This document shows, one piece after another, positions 16,357 through 27,700 of a DNA stretch of 64,000 bases. The stretch covers positions 124,001 to 188,000 of the forward strand of contig CAXHTR010000005.1 in NCBI GenBank assembly GCA_964019655.1, in the 5' to 3' direction. Under the pieces are notes generated by a model. That model was not told where the DNA came from. It ran no database searches and worked only from the letters and a program-made list of their open reading frames with translations. The translations under genes were made by a program, and so were the position numbers. Origin of the DNA: Perkinsela sp. pyNocScin1. Taxonomy: Eukaryota > Euglenozoa > Kinetoplastea > Prokinetoplastida > Perkinselidae. Numbering within the stretch: position 1 is the first letter of the stretch; each line of letters begins with the position of its first letter.

Positions 16357-16371
16357 TACAGCATATGGGAC
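16357..16371 (+). repeat. 15-base direct repeat, copy 2
   Basis: Exact second copy of TACAGCATATGGGAC (copy 1 at 16215-16229). The core contains CATATG, an internal palindrome, which could be a protein-binding site; no factor is known. Confidence 0.6.
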
Positions 16372-17036
16372 GATAAAAAGTGTACTAAACGCAGATCGTA
16401 GTACATATTATGTATTAGATACCTACTCTGGAAAGCTCATATATGTCTGTGCATATTATTTACACACAGTTAGAAAATCAACACGATTCTTATTATAATT
16501 CAAATCGCACTCATGTCGAATTACCCGAAATTAACGCTCTATGACCCAACAAGGCTTTCTATGTTGATTTATGAATTCGGTTGATGTTGATAAATGACAC
16601 GAATCAAGCTATTTAATATTTTTCGTCACTTTGCTCGTCTCACTCAACCATAGAACACTGTATTTTTTCGCGTTACTACTTTGCGACAATTTGTAGCGAA
16701 AGAAAAAACCATGAATGATTTCTCGCAATAAATAATTGGGATCCCCATCTAGGGTATATTGAAAGGAAATGCATCAGGTAAGCATATCTTGAAATAGTTC
16801 AGTTCACCCTGGTACTCAGGGGCATGAGAGATGAAAATAGTCGAAGGTGTAACCGCATGGTGGTTTCAACCGCGGAATATTTAGCTCTTGTAGTTAATCC
16901 TACATATTTTACTAAGTTAGAACGAATCTCTACACAAAGCAAGGCTGAAACACTCTTGTGTGAAAAAATGATACAAAGTAGATGAATATTGCCCCTGGAT
17001 GTGTAAATATCATAATCAGCTTATTATTGAATTTAT

Positions 17037-20000
17037 ATGATTCGTCGCTCATATCCGCAGCAGTACACAAGACTTTATGCTGAATACAGAACGGGTGTGA
17101 TTCATCGAAATCGAAGGATAGGCTTGTCCCCTGTATGGCCATGGTCTAGCCAATTTCGCGCAGCCAGCACAAAGAATTTTGCATCGTTCAGTGAGACGGA
17201 CGAAAAGCAGCTTATGAGTTGCCTTCAGACCCACCCGCGAAGAATTCTCCGGAAAGTTCGAATGAATGTCCAATGCTCAGCTCAGCGTATGTTAACCTTC
17301 AGAAACCTCCTCACTCAAATCATGATTATGCTACAAAATAGACTAAAAGAGCTTTGTAAGCACAGTGATTCGGACGCGCACGGGCAACGGAAGGCTGAAC
17401 TTAAGCACATATCAGTGCTTTTAGAAATGATGCTGGAAGAATGTCGAGAGTTCCGCTGCGTCGATTTAGCCCATCTTATTTTCCGTGCATGGCTGCGATT
17501 CCATACAAAATACCGCTTAGAGATATCGTCAGATGCTATTCTCATTCTTCTGGATATTGCTAAAAGAAATAAGCGTTTAACCCAGCAGAAAGATGAAAGT
17601 CGCGCGAAAACAACAAGAGCTTTTTTGGAGACCATTGCGACCGAGCTAGAAAATGTACCAAGTACCATCGAATTGTCAATAATTCCTTACTGCTATCTGG
17701 GCAATGAATCCAAAATTACAGATGTCAAAGAGAAAATTTTGCAAAGAAATGGTGGTTTGACGCAGAAAACTTTCGTTTCACTGTCCGAGGGCTACGGAAT
17801 TCTAAATAAGCCAGATGATGTTTTGAAACTCCTCCAAGAATGCGTTGGGTATCAGGATTTTTCGTCCAAAAACGTGGAAGATGAGGAGATGAGTTTTCCG
17901 GAAGTAAAGGCACGGATTATCACTAAAATGGTCGAGTCCGCTGTTACTACACTTGCTTTAGCGACAGGGGGCATCGAATGCAATGGTTTTGAGAAGATTC
18001 CATCTGACAAATCCTCGCAGTTCAATAAGTTGCATCGCATAGCCATGTATCACGTTGAGTTTGGTTATGGAATTTTGAGTAAGCAAGCTTTGTCATCTCT
18101 TGCCAGTACTTATCTTTTTCGAGCTAACTCCAAGAGCTATGTCTCGTTTGGCTCCGCGAAATTTCGCCGCAATATTTCCACATCTGCGATTGAAAAATTA
18201 TTGCTATCGTACACAAAGCCAGGAAAAGGTTTCTCCGAAGCTGATGATGGACAACAGCGCCAGCTAGAGAAGTTCGACTACTCCATGCTCGGTATGGGCG
18301 GCTTGTGTGCACTGATTGCATCGAATAGCTTCTTTACGAAGCACAAGGCTGATATCATGGAAGAGATAATGAAAGAAAAAGTTGAAACTCTTTTGGCGAT
18401 TATCCTGCAACGTTTAGATTCGGGCGATTCAGACTCTCGACGTACCTCGGACATGATTGAATCACAGCACGTAATAGTTTGTATTCGAGGTCTGCGTTCA
18501 TTAAACGATAAGGAGAATATTCTTGCTCTATTTCGGAAGCTTCAAAGCGTGTGCCCAGCAGATCGCAGCATCCCTGATTCCGTCTCAGTCGAAGAGCTCT
18601 CCCTATCAGGTACAGTATTGAACTACGACATATACAAAGAGTTCATAATAGCCCTTGGTAGAATGGGTGATATTCGTGATGTCCTGTACATCAAAGCCCA
18701 ACTTGAGCTTGATCCTATTTATGGATGGGAATCGGCACACCTGAGATATAACTTTCGCAACGGCAAAGAGTATAACTCCTCGAAGGACGCGCTAGTTGAC
18801 ATCTATGGAGCTTTGCTGAGAATATTTCGAACATCTTATCCGCATCATTTTCTTGCAGTCGAAAATGAGATGAAAGATCGGAAGCTCAATTTGAATTCGC
18901 AATGCTACTGTGCCCTGCTTGAATTTTATATGATCGAGCGCAGCGATATCTCAGTCGCTGCATCACAACCTAGTCCTGATGGCAACCGTGGCCTCCCGAA
19001 AAAAGTGCATGAGCTCACAGAAGAGATCGATTTGCAGGCATCCACTGCCTCGGCTGTTTGGAGTATACCACTTTTAAAAATTCTTATCAAAGTGCACACG
19101 TTTACTCCGCTACAAGGCAGTGAATGTTCCACCTCATCACTTGATTATAGGAAAACGAAGGCGTACAGCTATATCTTGCTTGCAAAGAGGTTAGGGTATA
19201 TCTATGATACTGCTATACAGCGACCAATTGTTCGATACTTTTTGATCCATGGTTGCAAAGAAGAGCTCCGCAAGTTTTTGACTGAAGTCCGGGGTACTAG
19301 TGAAGATATTGAGCATTTATCTGGGGATATCAACCCTGGAAAAATTGAGTCCCCCAGTCATATTCTTGACCTTCCAAATATCGACGTTTGCAATTCCCTC
19401 ATTGAATATCACGGTTGTGATACTTTTCACAAGCAGGCACTTGACAAGCTTCTTGACCAGATGGAGATGAAAGGCATAGGGTTAAATGAGCAAACGTTCC
19501 TTCTATTGATAGAAATATATGGACGTTGGGGGGAGGAGGAAAAGCTTGAAAATCTTTTGACACGCTTGAATAGTGCAACGCAGTCCCGAGATGACCCCGG
19601 CGAAACTACTGAGAGAAGACCAGCCAAGCTAGATTTATCACTAGGATTGCCAGAAAAGCAAAAAGAGGTGCCGAATGCTACACAGCTGTCATTGTCTAAC
19701 GACTTTCTGCTGAGTGCATCGTTCTTTAGCACTTTGGCACAAGCATACAATGCCCTCGGAAAGGATGACCATGAAATCGAGGCTTTGTGGGAAAATCTGT
19801 TATCAACGAATATTGTGGTCAACGCAAGTGCCTACAATGTTTTTCTGAACATTTTCGTAAACCGCTTGAACTTCGTACAAGTCGAGAGAATACTTGCAAC
19901 TATGATGGATAAGGTTCCTCCAAATGTTCTTACACTCACCACTGTCATCGATCTTCTCGGCCGAATGGGAAAGATTGAAGATATGGAGAAAATTTTCGAA

Positions 20001-20966
20001 GAAATGCTGAAGTCGGAAAAAACATCAGATCAAAATGCAGTCATACAGAGCAACAATGTATCAAACGTCTCATGCTTTCCAACATCAGTAACTTTCCATC
20101 ATCTGCTTGGTGCGTATGCCAAGCGTGGTGATATTTTCAAGATCAACAGTATACTAGAAAAGATGGAGACTCATAAGATTTCGCGCACTGCTGTGACATA
20201 TAACATCTTACTCACAGGATATTGTCGAGCTCGTCAGTACAACAAAGTCAAAGAAATCATTGAAGAGCGAAAAAAGGTAATCGGCGAAGATATTGACATA
20301 ATAACGTCTCTTGTATGGATCAAAAGTTTAGGGCTATGTCAGCTAGAGGAAGAGCTATCTCATGTCGAATCGCTTGTTACGCAAAAGAACTGGTTGCATG
20401 AAAAGCGCATCAAAGTTTCTTTCAAATTCAAGCTTTTGTACACGCTTGCGGTCGCATTCAAAAACTGTCACAACAGTAAGAAATCTATAAAGTACTGCGA
20501 GTCCTTGCTCAGCGATAAGTATTCGGGCCAAGTTTCATTCTTTTATATCTCTTCTGTGCTGAAAATTGCCTGCGCATTGAATGAAGAGGATTTTGTCAAG
20601 CAATTCGTGATGAAATATATCATGGAGAACCTTCCAACCAAGATAGGAAGTCAAGCGTCCTCGTCAAATACAGAATCATCTGGCTTTGAAAGCCATACTC
20701 CGAGCACAAAAGCTTCGATTTCCAGAGCACAAGTTGTGTCCCTCGCTAATATTGCTCTTAAGCATTATTGTAAAACGAAGCAAATGGATGACGTCGAGAT
20801 GCTGCTTGATGGTCTTGTAAAGGGTGGGGTGAAGCTGGACAAAGGGCAAGATTCGCTTCAGCTTGCATCATATGTGCTCGAACTTAAGTCTCATAAGCAA
20901 GGAAAAAAACATGCCGGCTTTACAGTCGATATTAGCGATGAATTGAACTCATTATTTGGCTCGTAA
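17037..20966 (+). CDS. Pentatricopeptide repeat (PPR) protein, probably mitochondrial
   Basis: A 1309-residue helical protein. The N-terminus is rich in Arg, Ser and Tyr without early acids (MIRRSYPQQYTRLYAEYR), like a mitochondrial presequence. PPR-like 35-residue units are clearest in the C-terminal half: LNEQTFLLLIEIYGRWGEEE, NASAYNVFLNIFVNRLNFVQ, PNVLTLTTVIDLLGRMGKIE, VTFHHLLGAYAKRGDIFK and TAVTYNILLTGYCRARQYNK, each followed by a second helix with IL.xM or FEEM. PPR proteins bind organellar RNA and govern its processing, editing or translation; kinetoplastid mitoribosomes also contain many. It is the first plus-strand gene after the divergent region. Target RNA unknown. Confidence 0.8.
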   Translation: MIRRSYPQQYTRLYAEYRTGVIHRNRRIGLSPVWPWSSQFRAASTKNFASFSETDEKQLMSCLQTHPRRILRKVRMNVQCSAQRMLTFRNLLTQIMIMLQNRLKELCKHSDSDAHGQRKAELKHISVLLEMMLEECREFRCVDLAHLIFRAWLRFHTKYRLEISSDAILILLDIAKRNKRLTQQKDESRAKTTRAFLETIATELENVPSTIELSIIPYCYLGNESKITDVKEKILQRNGGLTQKTFVSLSEGYGILNKPDDVLKLLQECVGYQDFSSKNVEDEEMSFPEVKARIITKMVESAVTTLALATGGIECNGFEKIPSDKSSQFNKLHRIAMYHVEFGYGILSKQALSSLASTYLFRANSKSYVSFGSAKFRRNISTSAIEKLLLSYTKPGKGFSEADDGQQRQLEKFDYSMLGMGGLCALIASNSFFTKHKADIMEEIMKEKVETLLAIILQRLDSGDSDSRRTSDMIESQHVIVCIRGLRSLNDKENILALFRKLQSVCPADRSIPDSVSVEELSLSGTVLNYDIYKEFIIALGRMGDIRDVLYIKAQLELDPIYGWESAHLRYNFRNGKEYNSSKDALVDIYGALLRIFRTSYPHHFLAVENEMKDRKLNLNSQCYCALLEFYMIERSDISVAASQPSPDGNRGLPKKVHELTEEIDLQASTASAVWSIPLLKILIKVHTFTPLQGSECSTSSLDYRKTKAYSYILLAKRLGYIYDTAIQRPIVRYFLIHGCKEELRKFLTEVRGTSEDIEHLSGDINPGKIESPSHILDLPNIDVCNSLIEYHGCDTFHKQALDKLLDQMEMKGIGLNEQTFLLLIEIYGRWGEEEKLENLLTRLNSATQSRDDPGETTERRPAKLDLSLGLPEKQKEVPNATQLSLSNDFLLSASFFSTLAQAYNALGKDDHEIEALWENLLSTNIVVNASAYNVFLNIFVNRLNFVQVERILATMMDKVPPNVLTLTTVIDLLGRMGKIEDMEKIFEEMLKSEKTSDQNAVIQSNNVSNVSCFPTSVTFHHLLGAYAKRGDIFKINSILEKMETHKISRTAVTYNILLTGYCRARQYNKVKEIIEERKKVIGEDIDIITSLVWIKSLGLCQLEEELSHVESLVTQKNWLHEKRIKVSFKFKLLYTLAVAFKNCHNSKKSIKYCESLLSDKYSGQVSFFYISSVLKIACALNEEDFVKQFVMKYIMENLPTKIGSQASSSNTESSGFESHTPSTKASISRAQVVSLANIALKHYCKTKQMDDVEMLLDGLVKGGVKLDKGQDSLQLASYVLELKSHKQGKKHAGFTVDISDELNSLFGS

Positions 20967-21085
20967 AGTAATGAATAAGATAACTTGTACCTACCGATGT
21001 ATATGAGATAGTTTCTATTATTTCAGCGGGCGATTTTCATTGTTAGTTCCCCTTAACCAGATGAGAATGCTAGGTTGGTACACAA

Positions 21086-22582
21086 ATGCTTGTAAATTTG
21101 CTCGAAGGACATCTTTCACTAAACCTTTGTGAATGCAGGTCTTATGGCGATCGATATTCTGGCACAGTTCAGTATTCGTTCACTCTCAATCATTGCTCTG
21201 ACTCTCAACTTTCTCAGTACATGATCACTGAAAGTAAAGTAGGGAGCTATCTTATAAAACTTTTCCCTCTTGAGATTAAGCAGCCCGTAATACTTCAGTC
21301 AATAAAATGCACACGAAAAAAAGAAAATTTTCCTGTTGTTTTGAAAGATAACTTTATTTGCTTCTCAAGGACAGTTTCACACCTTGAGAGCTTTCAACTC
21401 ATGTCCCCCTCCGGTGATCATTTTGAAGCATTCAAAATATTGATTGACTTTGAGAGTAGATTGCCGTCATTACAAGAAAAATTAGTCGGCATGTTTTGTT
21501 TATGCTACGCACAGTCTGTTAAGGAAAGTTTCGAACAGTTCGAGAAGAAAATTGGCAAGAATAAAAAATTGACGGCCCAATTAGGTTCCAAGACCAAAAT
21601 TGAAGAAACTGCGATCATATCAACACTTTTCGAGCCATGCTATGCTAGTTTGTGCTTTCCCTGCTGGAACGATTCATCCATACGCGTTTCATGGAAGATA
21701 GCCTTTTATTTAGAGAAAGGTAGATCTGTTATTTCAAATATGCATCAGTCCCAACAAAACAGTCAGCATGAATTTCATCATAGAAACAGCCGCGCAACTT
21801 GGATCACGTTTGATAAGACTCCGATTCTCCCTCCCTATCTTCTTTCATGGTCAGTGGCAGATAACTTCGAAGAACATGAGCACGAAGCTCATTCCAGCGA
21901 GTCCAGCCCATATCACGTAAAAGTTTTCACTCCGATCGGTCTTCCGATACCTACACATATTCCAGATTCTGTACTCCAGTGGGCTTGTCAGACTGTGGCG
22001 CTTTGCTACAAGTACTTTGACACTTCTCTCGAGCCGTTAGAATCTCTTCAGTTCATATTGCTACCAAATTTTTTGATCGGTGGAATGGAAGGCCATGGTA
22101 TGATTACCTTAAATGTAAAAAGTTATCTATTTGGCGCACAGAGTCGCAACAAGGACCAGGCACTTTTGAAAGAGTTTTATGCACTCATTGTGCACGAGGT
22201 TATTCATCAATGGATCGGAAACCTCTCTGGAATGTGTTTTCTACTCAAAGAGGGCATCACGCAGTACCTGGAAATGATATTTTTTGATTTCATCTCAGAA
22301 ACAAAGAGCTTTCCCAATAGAAAAAATAGAGCTATAGCGAGCATTTCTGATAGAAAAAGATGCATAGCTCTTGCACGTGCCCGTCTGAAAAAGGCATCTG
22401 AAGCGATCAACAAAGATAACTGCTTTAACGGCTCTTTTTATCAATCTAGCTTACAAGAAATAGTCAATCTTGCGGACTTAGTCGGACACGACAAACTTCA
22501 GGAAAATCTGAGGGCATTGCTTCGGACGAGTCGTTTTAAATATGTAGAGTTTGAAGGGGTCTTTGATGCTCTATTTACGTAA
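21086..22582 (+). CDS. M1-family aminopeptidase-like protein, short form
   Basis: A 498-residue gluzincin. The exopeptidase-type motif appears as GGMEGHGMITLN (family GxMEN), the zinc motif as HEVIHQWIGN (H370, E371, H374) and the third ligand as LLKEGITQY (E389). M1 enzymes trim N-terminal residues from peptides; LTA4 hydrolase and TAF2 share the fold. Two oddities: the interval from H374 to the Glu is 14 residues instead of the usual 18, and the long C-terminal helical domain is absent (family ~600-900 residues). A Tyr in SFYQSSLQEIVNL may be the transition-state Tyr. No signal peptide is seen. Activity is uncertain. Confidence 0.75.
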   Translation: MLVNLLEGHLSLNLCECRSYGDRYSGTVQYSFTLNHCSDSQLSQYMITESKVGSYLIKLFPLEIKQPVILQSIKCTRKKENFPVVLKDNFICFSRTVSHLESFQLMSPSGDHFEAFKILIDFESRLPSLQEKLVGMFCLCYAQSVKESFEQFEKKIGKNKKLTAQLGSKTKIEETAIISTLFEPCYASLCFPCWNDSSIRVSWKIAFYLEKGRSVISNMHQSQQNSQHEFHHRNSRATWITFDKTPILPPYLLSWSVADNFEEHEHEAHSSESSPYHVKVFTPIGLPIPTHIPDSVLQWACQTVALCYKYFDTSLEPLESLQFILLPNFLIGGMEGHGMITLNVKSYLFGAQSRNKDQALLKEFYALIVHEVIHQWIGNLSGMCFLLKEGITQYLEMIFFDFISETKSFPNRKNRAIASISDRKRCIALARARLKKASEAINKDNCFNGSFYQSSLQEIVNLADLVGHDKLQENLRALLRTSRFKYVEFEGVFDALFT

Positions 22583-22617
22583 GCCCACGTAAATATTGAC
22601 AGCGTAGCTGCTTCCAT

Positions 22618-24633
22618 ATGTCAGACAGAATTTTCTCGGGCAAAAATTCTATTATGTGGTACTTTCCGTTTTATATTTTTCTGTTATTCGTAACAATGAA
22701 ATCAGAGAGCACGCTCAGAAGCGGTGCAGCACAATTATCGACGAAATACCAGTGTTTTTTAAGTTTCGTATGTGGATTTTTAACTCTACGCGTACAATCC
22801 TGCATCGAAAGTGTTTTGCATGCGAAAAAATCTGGTATTTTCGGAGATGCTTTTGATTCCTTCGTAGGCTATGAAAGACTGCAACACTGTACACTGCTTC
22901 TACGAGTGATTCTTTGTTTTGTTGTAATTTTGATTGAAGCATGGGCTATCAGCAATATTCATAAAAGCATCAAGAGATTTACCACAGAACTCCGTGATGA
23001 CGGTGCTTCGACGGTTTTCAAAGAAAAATCTTTTGCAGATAGGCAAAAAACCCATTCTATAGAAAACTTATGGATGTTGAAAGCCCATTTTGGGCTCAGC
23101 CTTTTAGAAGCATGTATGCTAATGAACGAAAGTGGCTCGCCTATGCTTAATCTTGGAGCAGAAAGAAAATTATCTGCAGCTGAGCGCTTTTTTCTATATT
23201 GTACTGGTGTATGCCTGGACTCTGCATTTGTGGCGGACCATCTTTTACTATCGAAAATTCGCTATTTAGTGTGTTATACTGGACTTAATACTGTATTTTC
23301 TTCGCTCATTGCCTCATTCTCAGCTACTGACCCCCATATATCATATTCATCCAGAGCTATACGAGTTTTTCAGCGTTATTATACTGCCAGATTCGCGATT
23401 CATGTCTTGTCTGGTTTGTTCATCTCCGGTTTTTCGCGCTCAAAAAGCGGGCATGGTAGCTCAGGAAAAGATATCTCACTTTTTCTGGAAAGTGGAATTC
23501 CTCACGCAGAAACCTCTATTCAACTGTCAACGAAATATATGATTACACTGCTCGCCATCGCCAGTTTTGTGCTGTACTTTCATTTGATTCTGGTGCAACG
23601 CCCCGTGCCAAAGCAGCAAAGAGATTCTTCTCAAGAGTATACGAAAACGAGCAGCCCTTTATGTTCTTCTACATTAATGGGTCGCATGATTGGTCTCAAA
23701 GCTTCTCTGCTGCTATCATGGAGATTCATTTTACTACCTTTTCTGGCTTCGTTGACAGCAGTTGTTGCTATGTACTCGCTAAGTACTTTAATATCAATTA
23801 TTATCACCTTCTCTGCACTATTTCTTGTCTGTATAACCTTGTCGTCTGCTCTGGTCGCACCAAACTTTGACAGCCTAGGCTTAGCATCCGTTCTCCTCAT
23901 AGTTTTCAACTATAGCTATCTGTCACATAGCATCATCAGCTGTATCCTCAAGTGCATTTCGACTTCCATGGTCCTCACCTTTGGGGTCCATTCGATCTCT
24001 TTGTTTCATGAAAGGCAGCTTATGGATCTAGCTCTCTTTTTACTTGTTATCTTGGTCCCCGCCTTTTCTCTTTGCTGCCATATTCAGGGTGGAGTTTCCG
24101 AAGTGATAATGACTCACCTCATTACGATTCGCAAGGTTCATTTCGAACCCATTTTACCAAAATTAGATATCTCTTCTGTCTCTAGATGCATTCAGGCAGC
24201 TATAGTCCAAATTCATGATTTGTCATTTTCTGCTATTTTCAGAGAAATACCGTGGCAGCGTCTGTTGTTCAAGATCATTGATTCCTCTTATGAAGCTCTC
24301 TTTGTAGCTGATGCATCCACTCTTATGGTCGTCATAGCTGCCATTGCGGTCCTGGTGGTAGTCAGAGCGGTGTTCAGCAAACTGAAGTATGTCCGTCAAA
24401 TTCAAAGCATCACGGTCATTTATTCCCACGTCCTTCTTTCAGCGATAAAGTACCTTCTGATATATGTCATTATCCTCGCCATTCACGCCATTCTCCGAAG
24501 TATTCCGCTCGTATCACGATCCAAAAATCTTTTTCTTCTCATAGCGCTTTTTTGTTTGCTCATCATGGTCGGTATTCAGCAAGAGATGGAAGAGCTTATT
24601 AGAGCTATAGCTATCAGGCTTTTTAGGTTTTAG
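22618..24633 (+). CDS. Polytopic membrane protein, unidentified
   Basis: A 671-residue protein with roughly ten to thirteen hydrophobic segments spread over its length, for example IMWYFPFYIFLLFV (~13-26), LLLRVILCFVVILIEAWAI, ITLLAIASFVLYFHLILV, LLSWRFILLPFLASLTAVVA, LALFLLVILVPAFSLCC, TLMVVIAAIAVLVVVRAVF and KYLLIYVIILAIHAILRSI. I see no transporter, channel or enzyme signature that I recognise. A nucleoporin, scaffold or divergent transporter are all possible. The start, ATG 22618, lies 35 bases after the M1-like gene, so the two are tightly packed in one direction. Confidence 0.65.
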   Translation: MSDRIFSGKNSIMWYFPFYIFLLFVTMKSESTLRSGAAQLSTKYQCFLSFVCGFLTLRVQSCIESVLHAKKSGIFGDAFDSFVGYERLQHCTLLLRVILCFVVILIEAWAISNIHKSIKRFTTELRDDGASTVFKEKSFADRQKTHSIENLWMLKAHFGLSLLEACMLMNESGSPMLNLGAERKLSAAERFFLYCTGVCLDSAFVADHLLLSKIRYLVCYTGLNTVFSSLIASFSATDPHISYSSRAIRVFQRYYTARFAIHVLSGLFISGFSRSKSGHGSSGKDISLFLESGIPHAETSIQLSTKYMITLLAIASFVLYFHLILVQRPVPKQQRDSSQEYTKTSSPLCSSTLMGRMIGLKASLLLSWRFILLPFLASLTAVVAMYSLSTLISIIITFSALFLVCITLSSALVAPNFDSLGLASVLLIVFNYSYLSHSIISCILKCISTSMVLTFGVHSISLFHERQLMDLALFLLVILVPAFSLCCHIQGGVSEVIMTHLITIRKVHFEPILPKLDISSVSRCIQAAIVQIHDLSFSAIFREIPWQRLLFKIIDSSYEALFVADASTLMVVIAAIAVLVVVRAVFSKLKYVRQIQSITVIYSHVLLSAIKYLLIYVIILAIHAILRSIPLVSRSKNLFLLIALFCLLIMVGIQQEMEELIRAIAIRLFRF

Positions 24634-24715
24634 TCTTGTTTGACTTTCAAAATTATGCTTTCACTTTCACTGTGAGCAAAGGTTACTTATTTTTTGATGA
24701 TCTTTCTCGAAACAC

Positions 24716-27700
24716 ATGCAATATGGTAAAAAGAATGTAGAGAATGATACAAACGGTAAATTTGTTAGTCAGTTATCGACCATTCAGCAACAAGCAAATT
24801 TCATCAAGGTAAGCTTTGAGCTGCCAATATTAAAAAGTATTCGGAAGAGCGAATCGATTTTCCCAGATAAGTGTGGCAATGATCATGTTTGGAGGTATGC
24901 AGTTGCTTTGAATGAGCTATTCTTGAATATCGATGACTTGACTTTGAATTCGCACAGTCATGTGGGGCCCACGAGCATCCTGCCAATGGTGATGGAATTC
25001 GAATCATTTGCTTTATCTATTTACACATTATTACAGTGCTTTCAGGAATCAGCGAAGTTGAGCTCCCTCAAAACGCCATCGCTAAATGCCTTCGACCATT
25101 CCATAAAACAGTGCAAAAAATCAATCTTTGTTCTCTTGGAATGCATGAACACACTTTTAGATGTTGCATGTTCCACAAGCCCCATCAGCTGGGTGACAAA
25201 ATGTGCTCCTGGACTTCTTTCAACGCTCCCACGAATGTCTCTGAGAAAGAATACTTTGCATAGCTATTCCCCAAGGATACTCAGCATAGTCATTCTATTG
25301 CTCGAAAGATGCGTGCAATTTGATGGTTCCATGGAATGCATCGGCCCTTTTCCACGGTCGTATATCTTGAAATCTCTATCTTGTTTATTCTTCAGTCTGA
25401 AAGAAGGGCAAGAAGCGGGTATTACGCTTGAAGTGATACAGCATCAGTCAAACAAGTTTTTTGTTGATCAATTATGCCGCTTGTTCTCCATTTTGCTTCC
25501 AAAAATAGTTCAGCTAGATGGAAATGCTGAAAAGAAAGCAGAAGAAAATCTGGAATGTGCAGAGACAGTCTGTGATTTAAATTCATCAAACAATGTAAGG
25601 GGCCGTACTTTTTTCAGCATTGCAGCACGAAGTGCATGCACTAGCTTCTGTATATATCTGTACGCATCAAATCGTCTTGACGACCACGTAGCAATTGTGC
25701 GCGATTATCCGTGGCTTCTTGAAGATGCATTTGGTTTATTGCTTCACCTGAACCGTAAAGAGTTCTTCCAGGAAATTTCAAAGGCGCTTTATGCAGGAGA
25801 TATCGAAAGCAGTACAAAAGAACAATTAACAGCACTTGTGAGCCTAGCCTATACTGAGAATGTGATTCAAGGGAATCATGAGGTTGCGACCCTGGACTCT
25901 CACCATTATGAATTATCAGAAACACAGATCCAAACTGTACTCAAGTGGTACAGCCAGCTGAGAGATCGCGAAAGATGTATGGATGTCGCAGCTCGGGAGT
26001 TTTATGAAAACAAAATAGCCCCTTTTACGCATCGGACGATGATGGATTTCCTTTTTATTTTCTGTATTGATGAGGTGGTTCGATGCTGCCTAGTGACGCT
26101 CAAAGATTTGCATCTTTGCTACGCGCTCCACATTTCATGCTTGGACATCATCGCATGTGCTGCATCATACTCAGGACAGAATGAAGTAGTAAAACACATC
26201 AAAAGATTCAGTCTGTGGATGGATGTACTCGAGTTTATCACAAGCAGCGCTTTGCACTTGTGGGCAACCGACATACCTGAAGCAGTTTATGGTGCAAATT
26301 CTATATGCGAGGACCGTAATGATTACTCGGTCAGCGAAAAAAATCATAAAATTACAGTCTTGGTTATTCTCATAGACATCCTAGGGCTGATTGCGTTGTA
26401 CGCAAGAGATCAAATCAAAACAAAAGAAAACGCAAGATTCATGCGAAGGCTGGTTCAACTTGCTATTCCACATTTAGTGCCGCACACGCGATCGATTGTG
26501 GCCAGAGTTCGGGATGCAGCGATCAATTCTTTGCTTTATATAAGTGAAAATCGATCTATCGAAGATGTGATACGAAGCAATGGTGCGTTGATTCTGGAAA
26601 GCCTGAAAAAGCAGATTATCCATCCAAGTCTCTATCCATCGACGCAGTATCACCTAATGTCATTCATTCGCTTTGCGCTGGAGGGCCATCGAGATGTGCA
26701 GAAAAAAAGGCTTACCAATTTTTCATCTTTGAGGGCTATTTCCAGTGCAGAAATAATGGATTCGCATTTCTCTGTATTTTCCGAGGAGATACACACACAA
26801 CAAATTGCGATAAATCTGGTTCCACTAGTGCCGCAGATGACAGATGTTCTCCGAACCTTAATTTCTAGCATATCGCGTGGAATGGTGATAGAGTATTTGC
26901 CTACACTGTGTGCCCTAGCAGAATGCTTTTTTTCTCTGTCATTGCTGTATTTGAAGCAGAAGAAGGAATCTTCTAAATTTCCACTTCGAGAAGCACAGAC
27001 CACAGAAATAAATAATGTTTTTATGTGTCAGCTGCGATCTTGGGACTGCTTCTTATCTTGTTTGACAAGCACTTACGTGGAGACCCAGCTTGCAGGCTTT
27101 CGAGGAATTCATTTTTGTATCTTTTCCTTCTTCACAGCAGAGAGTGGCCTTGGGGACAGAGTTCATTCAATGATATTGGATAGATTAGGTGAAGTATACT
27201 TCCATACCAATGCCCTTCCTTACATTCACCAGACATGGGTCAAGGCTGTGCTATCATTGGCTAATCTTTTTCATCAATCAAAGATAGATTTTTCAGAATA
27301 CCGAAAGTATGCCATCGAGTTGCGAGAAACTCTGATCATCAAAGACAGCACGAAAGAAACTCGTGTATTTGATGGGATGGGCAATTTAAGCATGGCAGCA
27401 AAAGCACTGTTGATAGACAAAGATATCCGCCAAACCACAGGCATCAAAAATGATGAAACACACCATCTACTTCTGAACGCAAAAAAAATTTCAATGTTAT
27501 CCTTGCGAGTCGCGATGCACGATAAAGTAAACAAAATAGAAGTCCATGCATTGTGCAGTGCTCTACCTTTCTTGCAGCTGATTGTGTCATGCAGTCAGGC
27601 AGCTTTTGAGTTCCTGGCACGACGTGTCAGATCAGAATTCTATGCATTTGCTGAAACAATCTGCTGGATTCTTGCAATGAGCGATTCGCACATTTATTCA

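Larger units (their letters stand above)
16044..17036. promoter_or_regulatory. Divergent strand-switch region, candidate transcription start
   Basis: About 1 kb without a credible gene lies between the outward-facing uL3m (-) and PPR (+) genes, the longest gene-poor stretch in the window. In kinetoplastids, RNA polymerase II initiates bidirectionally in such divergent regions. The sequence is AT-rich, has a 15-base direct repeat and lacks an obvious TATA box or tRNA. A minus-strand open frame of about 100 codons (16015-16320) overlaps the uL3m start in another frame and is unsupported. Confidence 0.45.

Noticed and set aside
16321-16360. GCTTCGAATGGGAGC in the divergent region as a possible tRNA B box.
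   Set aside because: The B-box match lacks the conserved closing CC pattern, and no A box or foldable acceptor stem is present.
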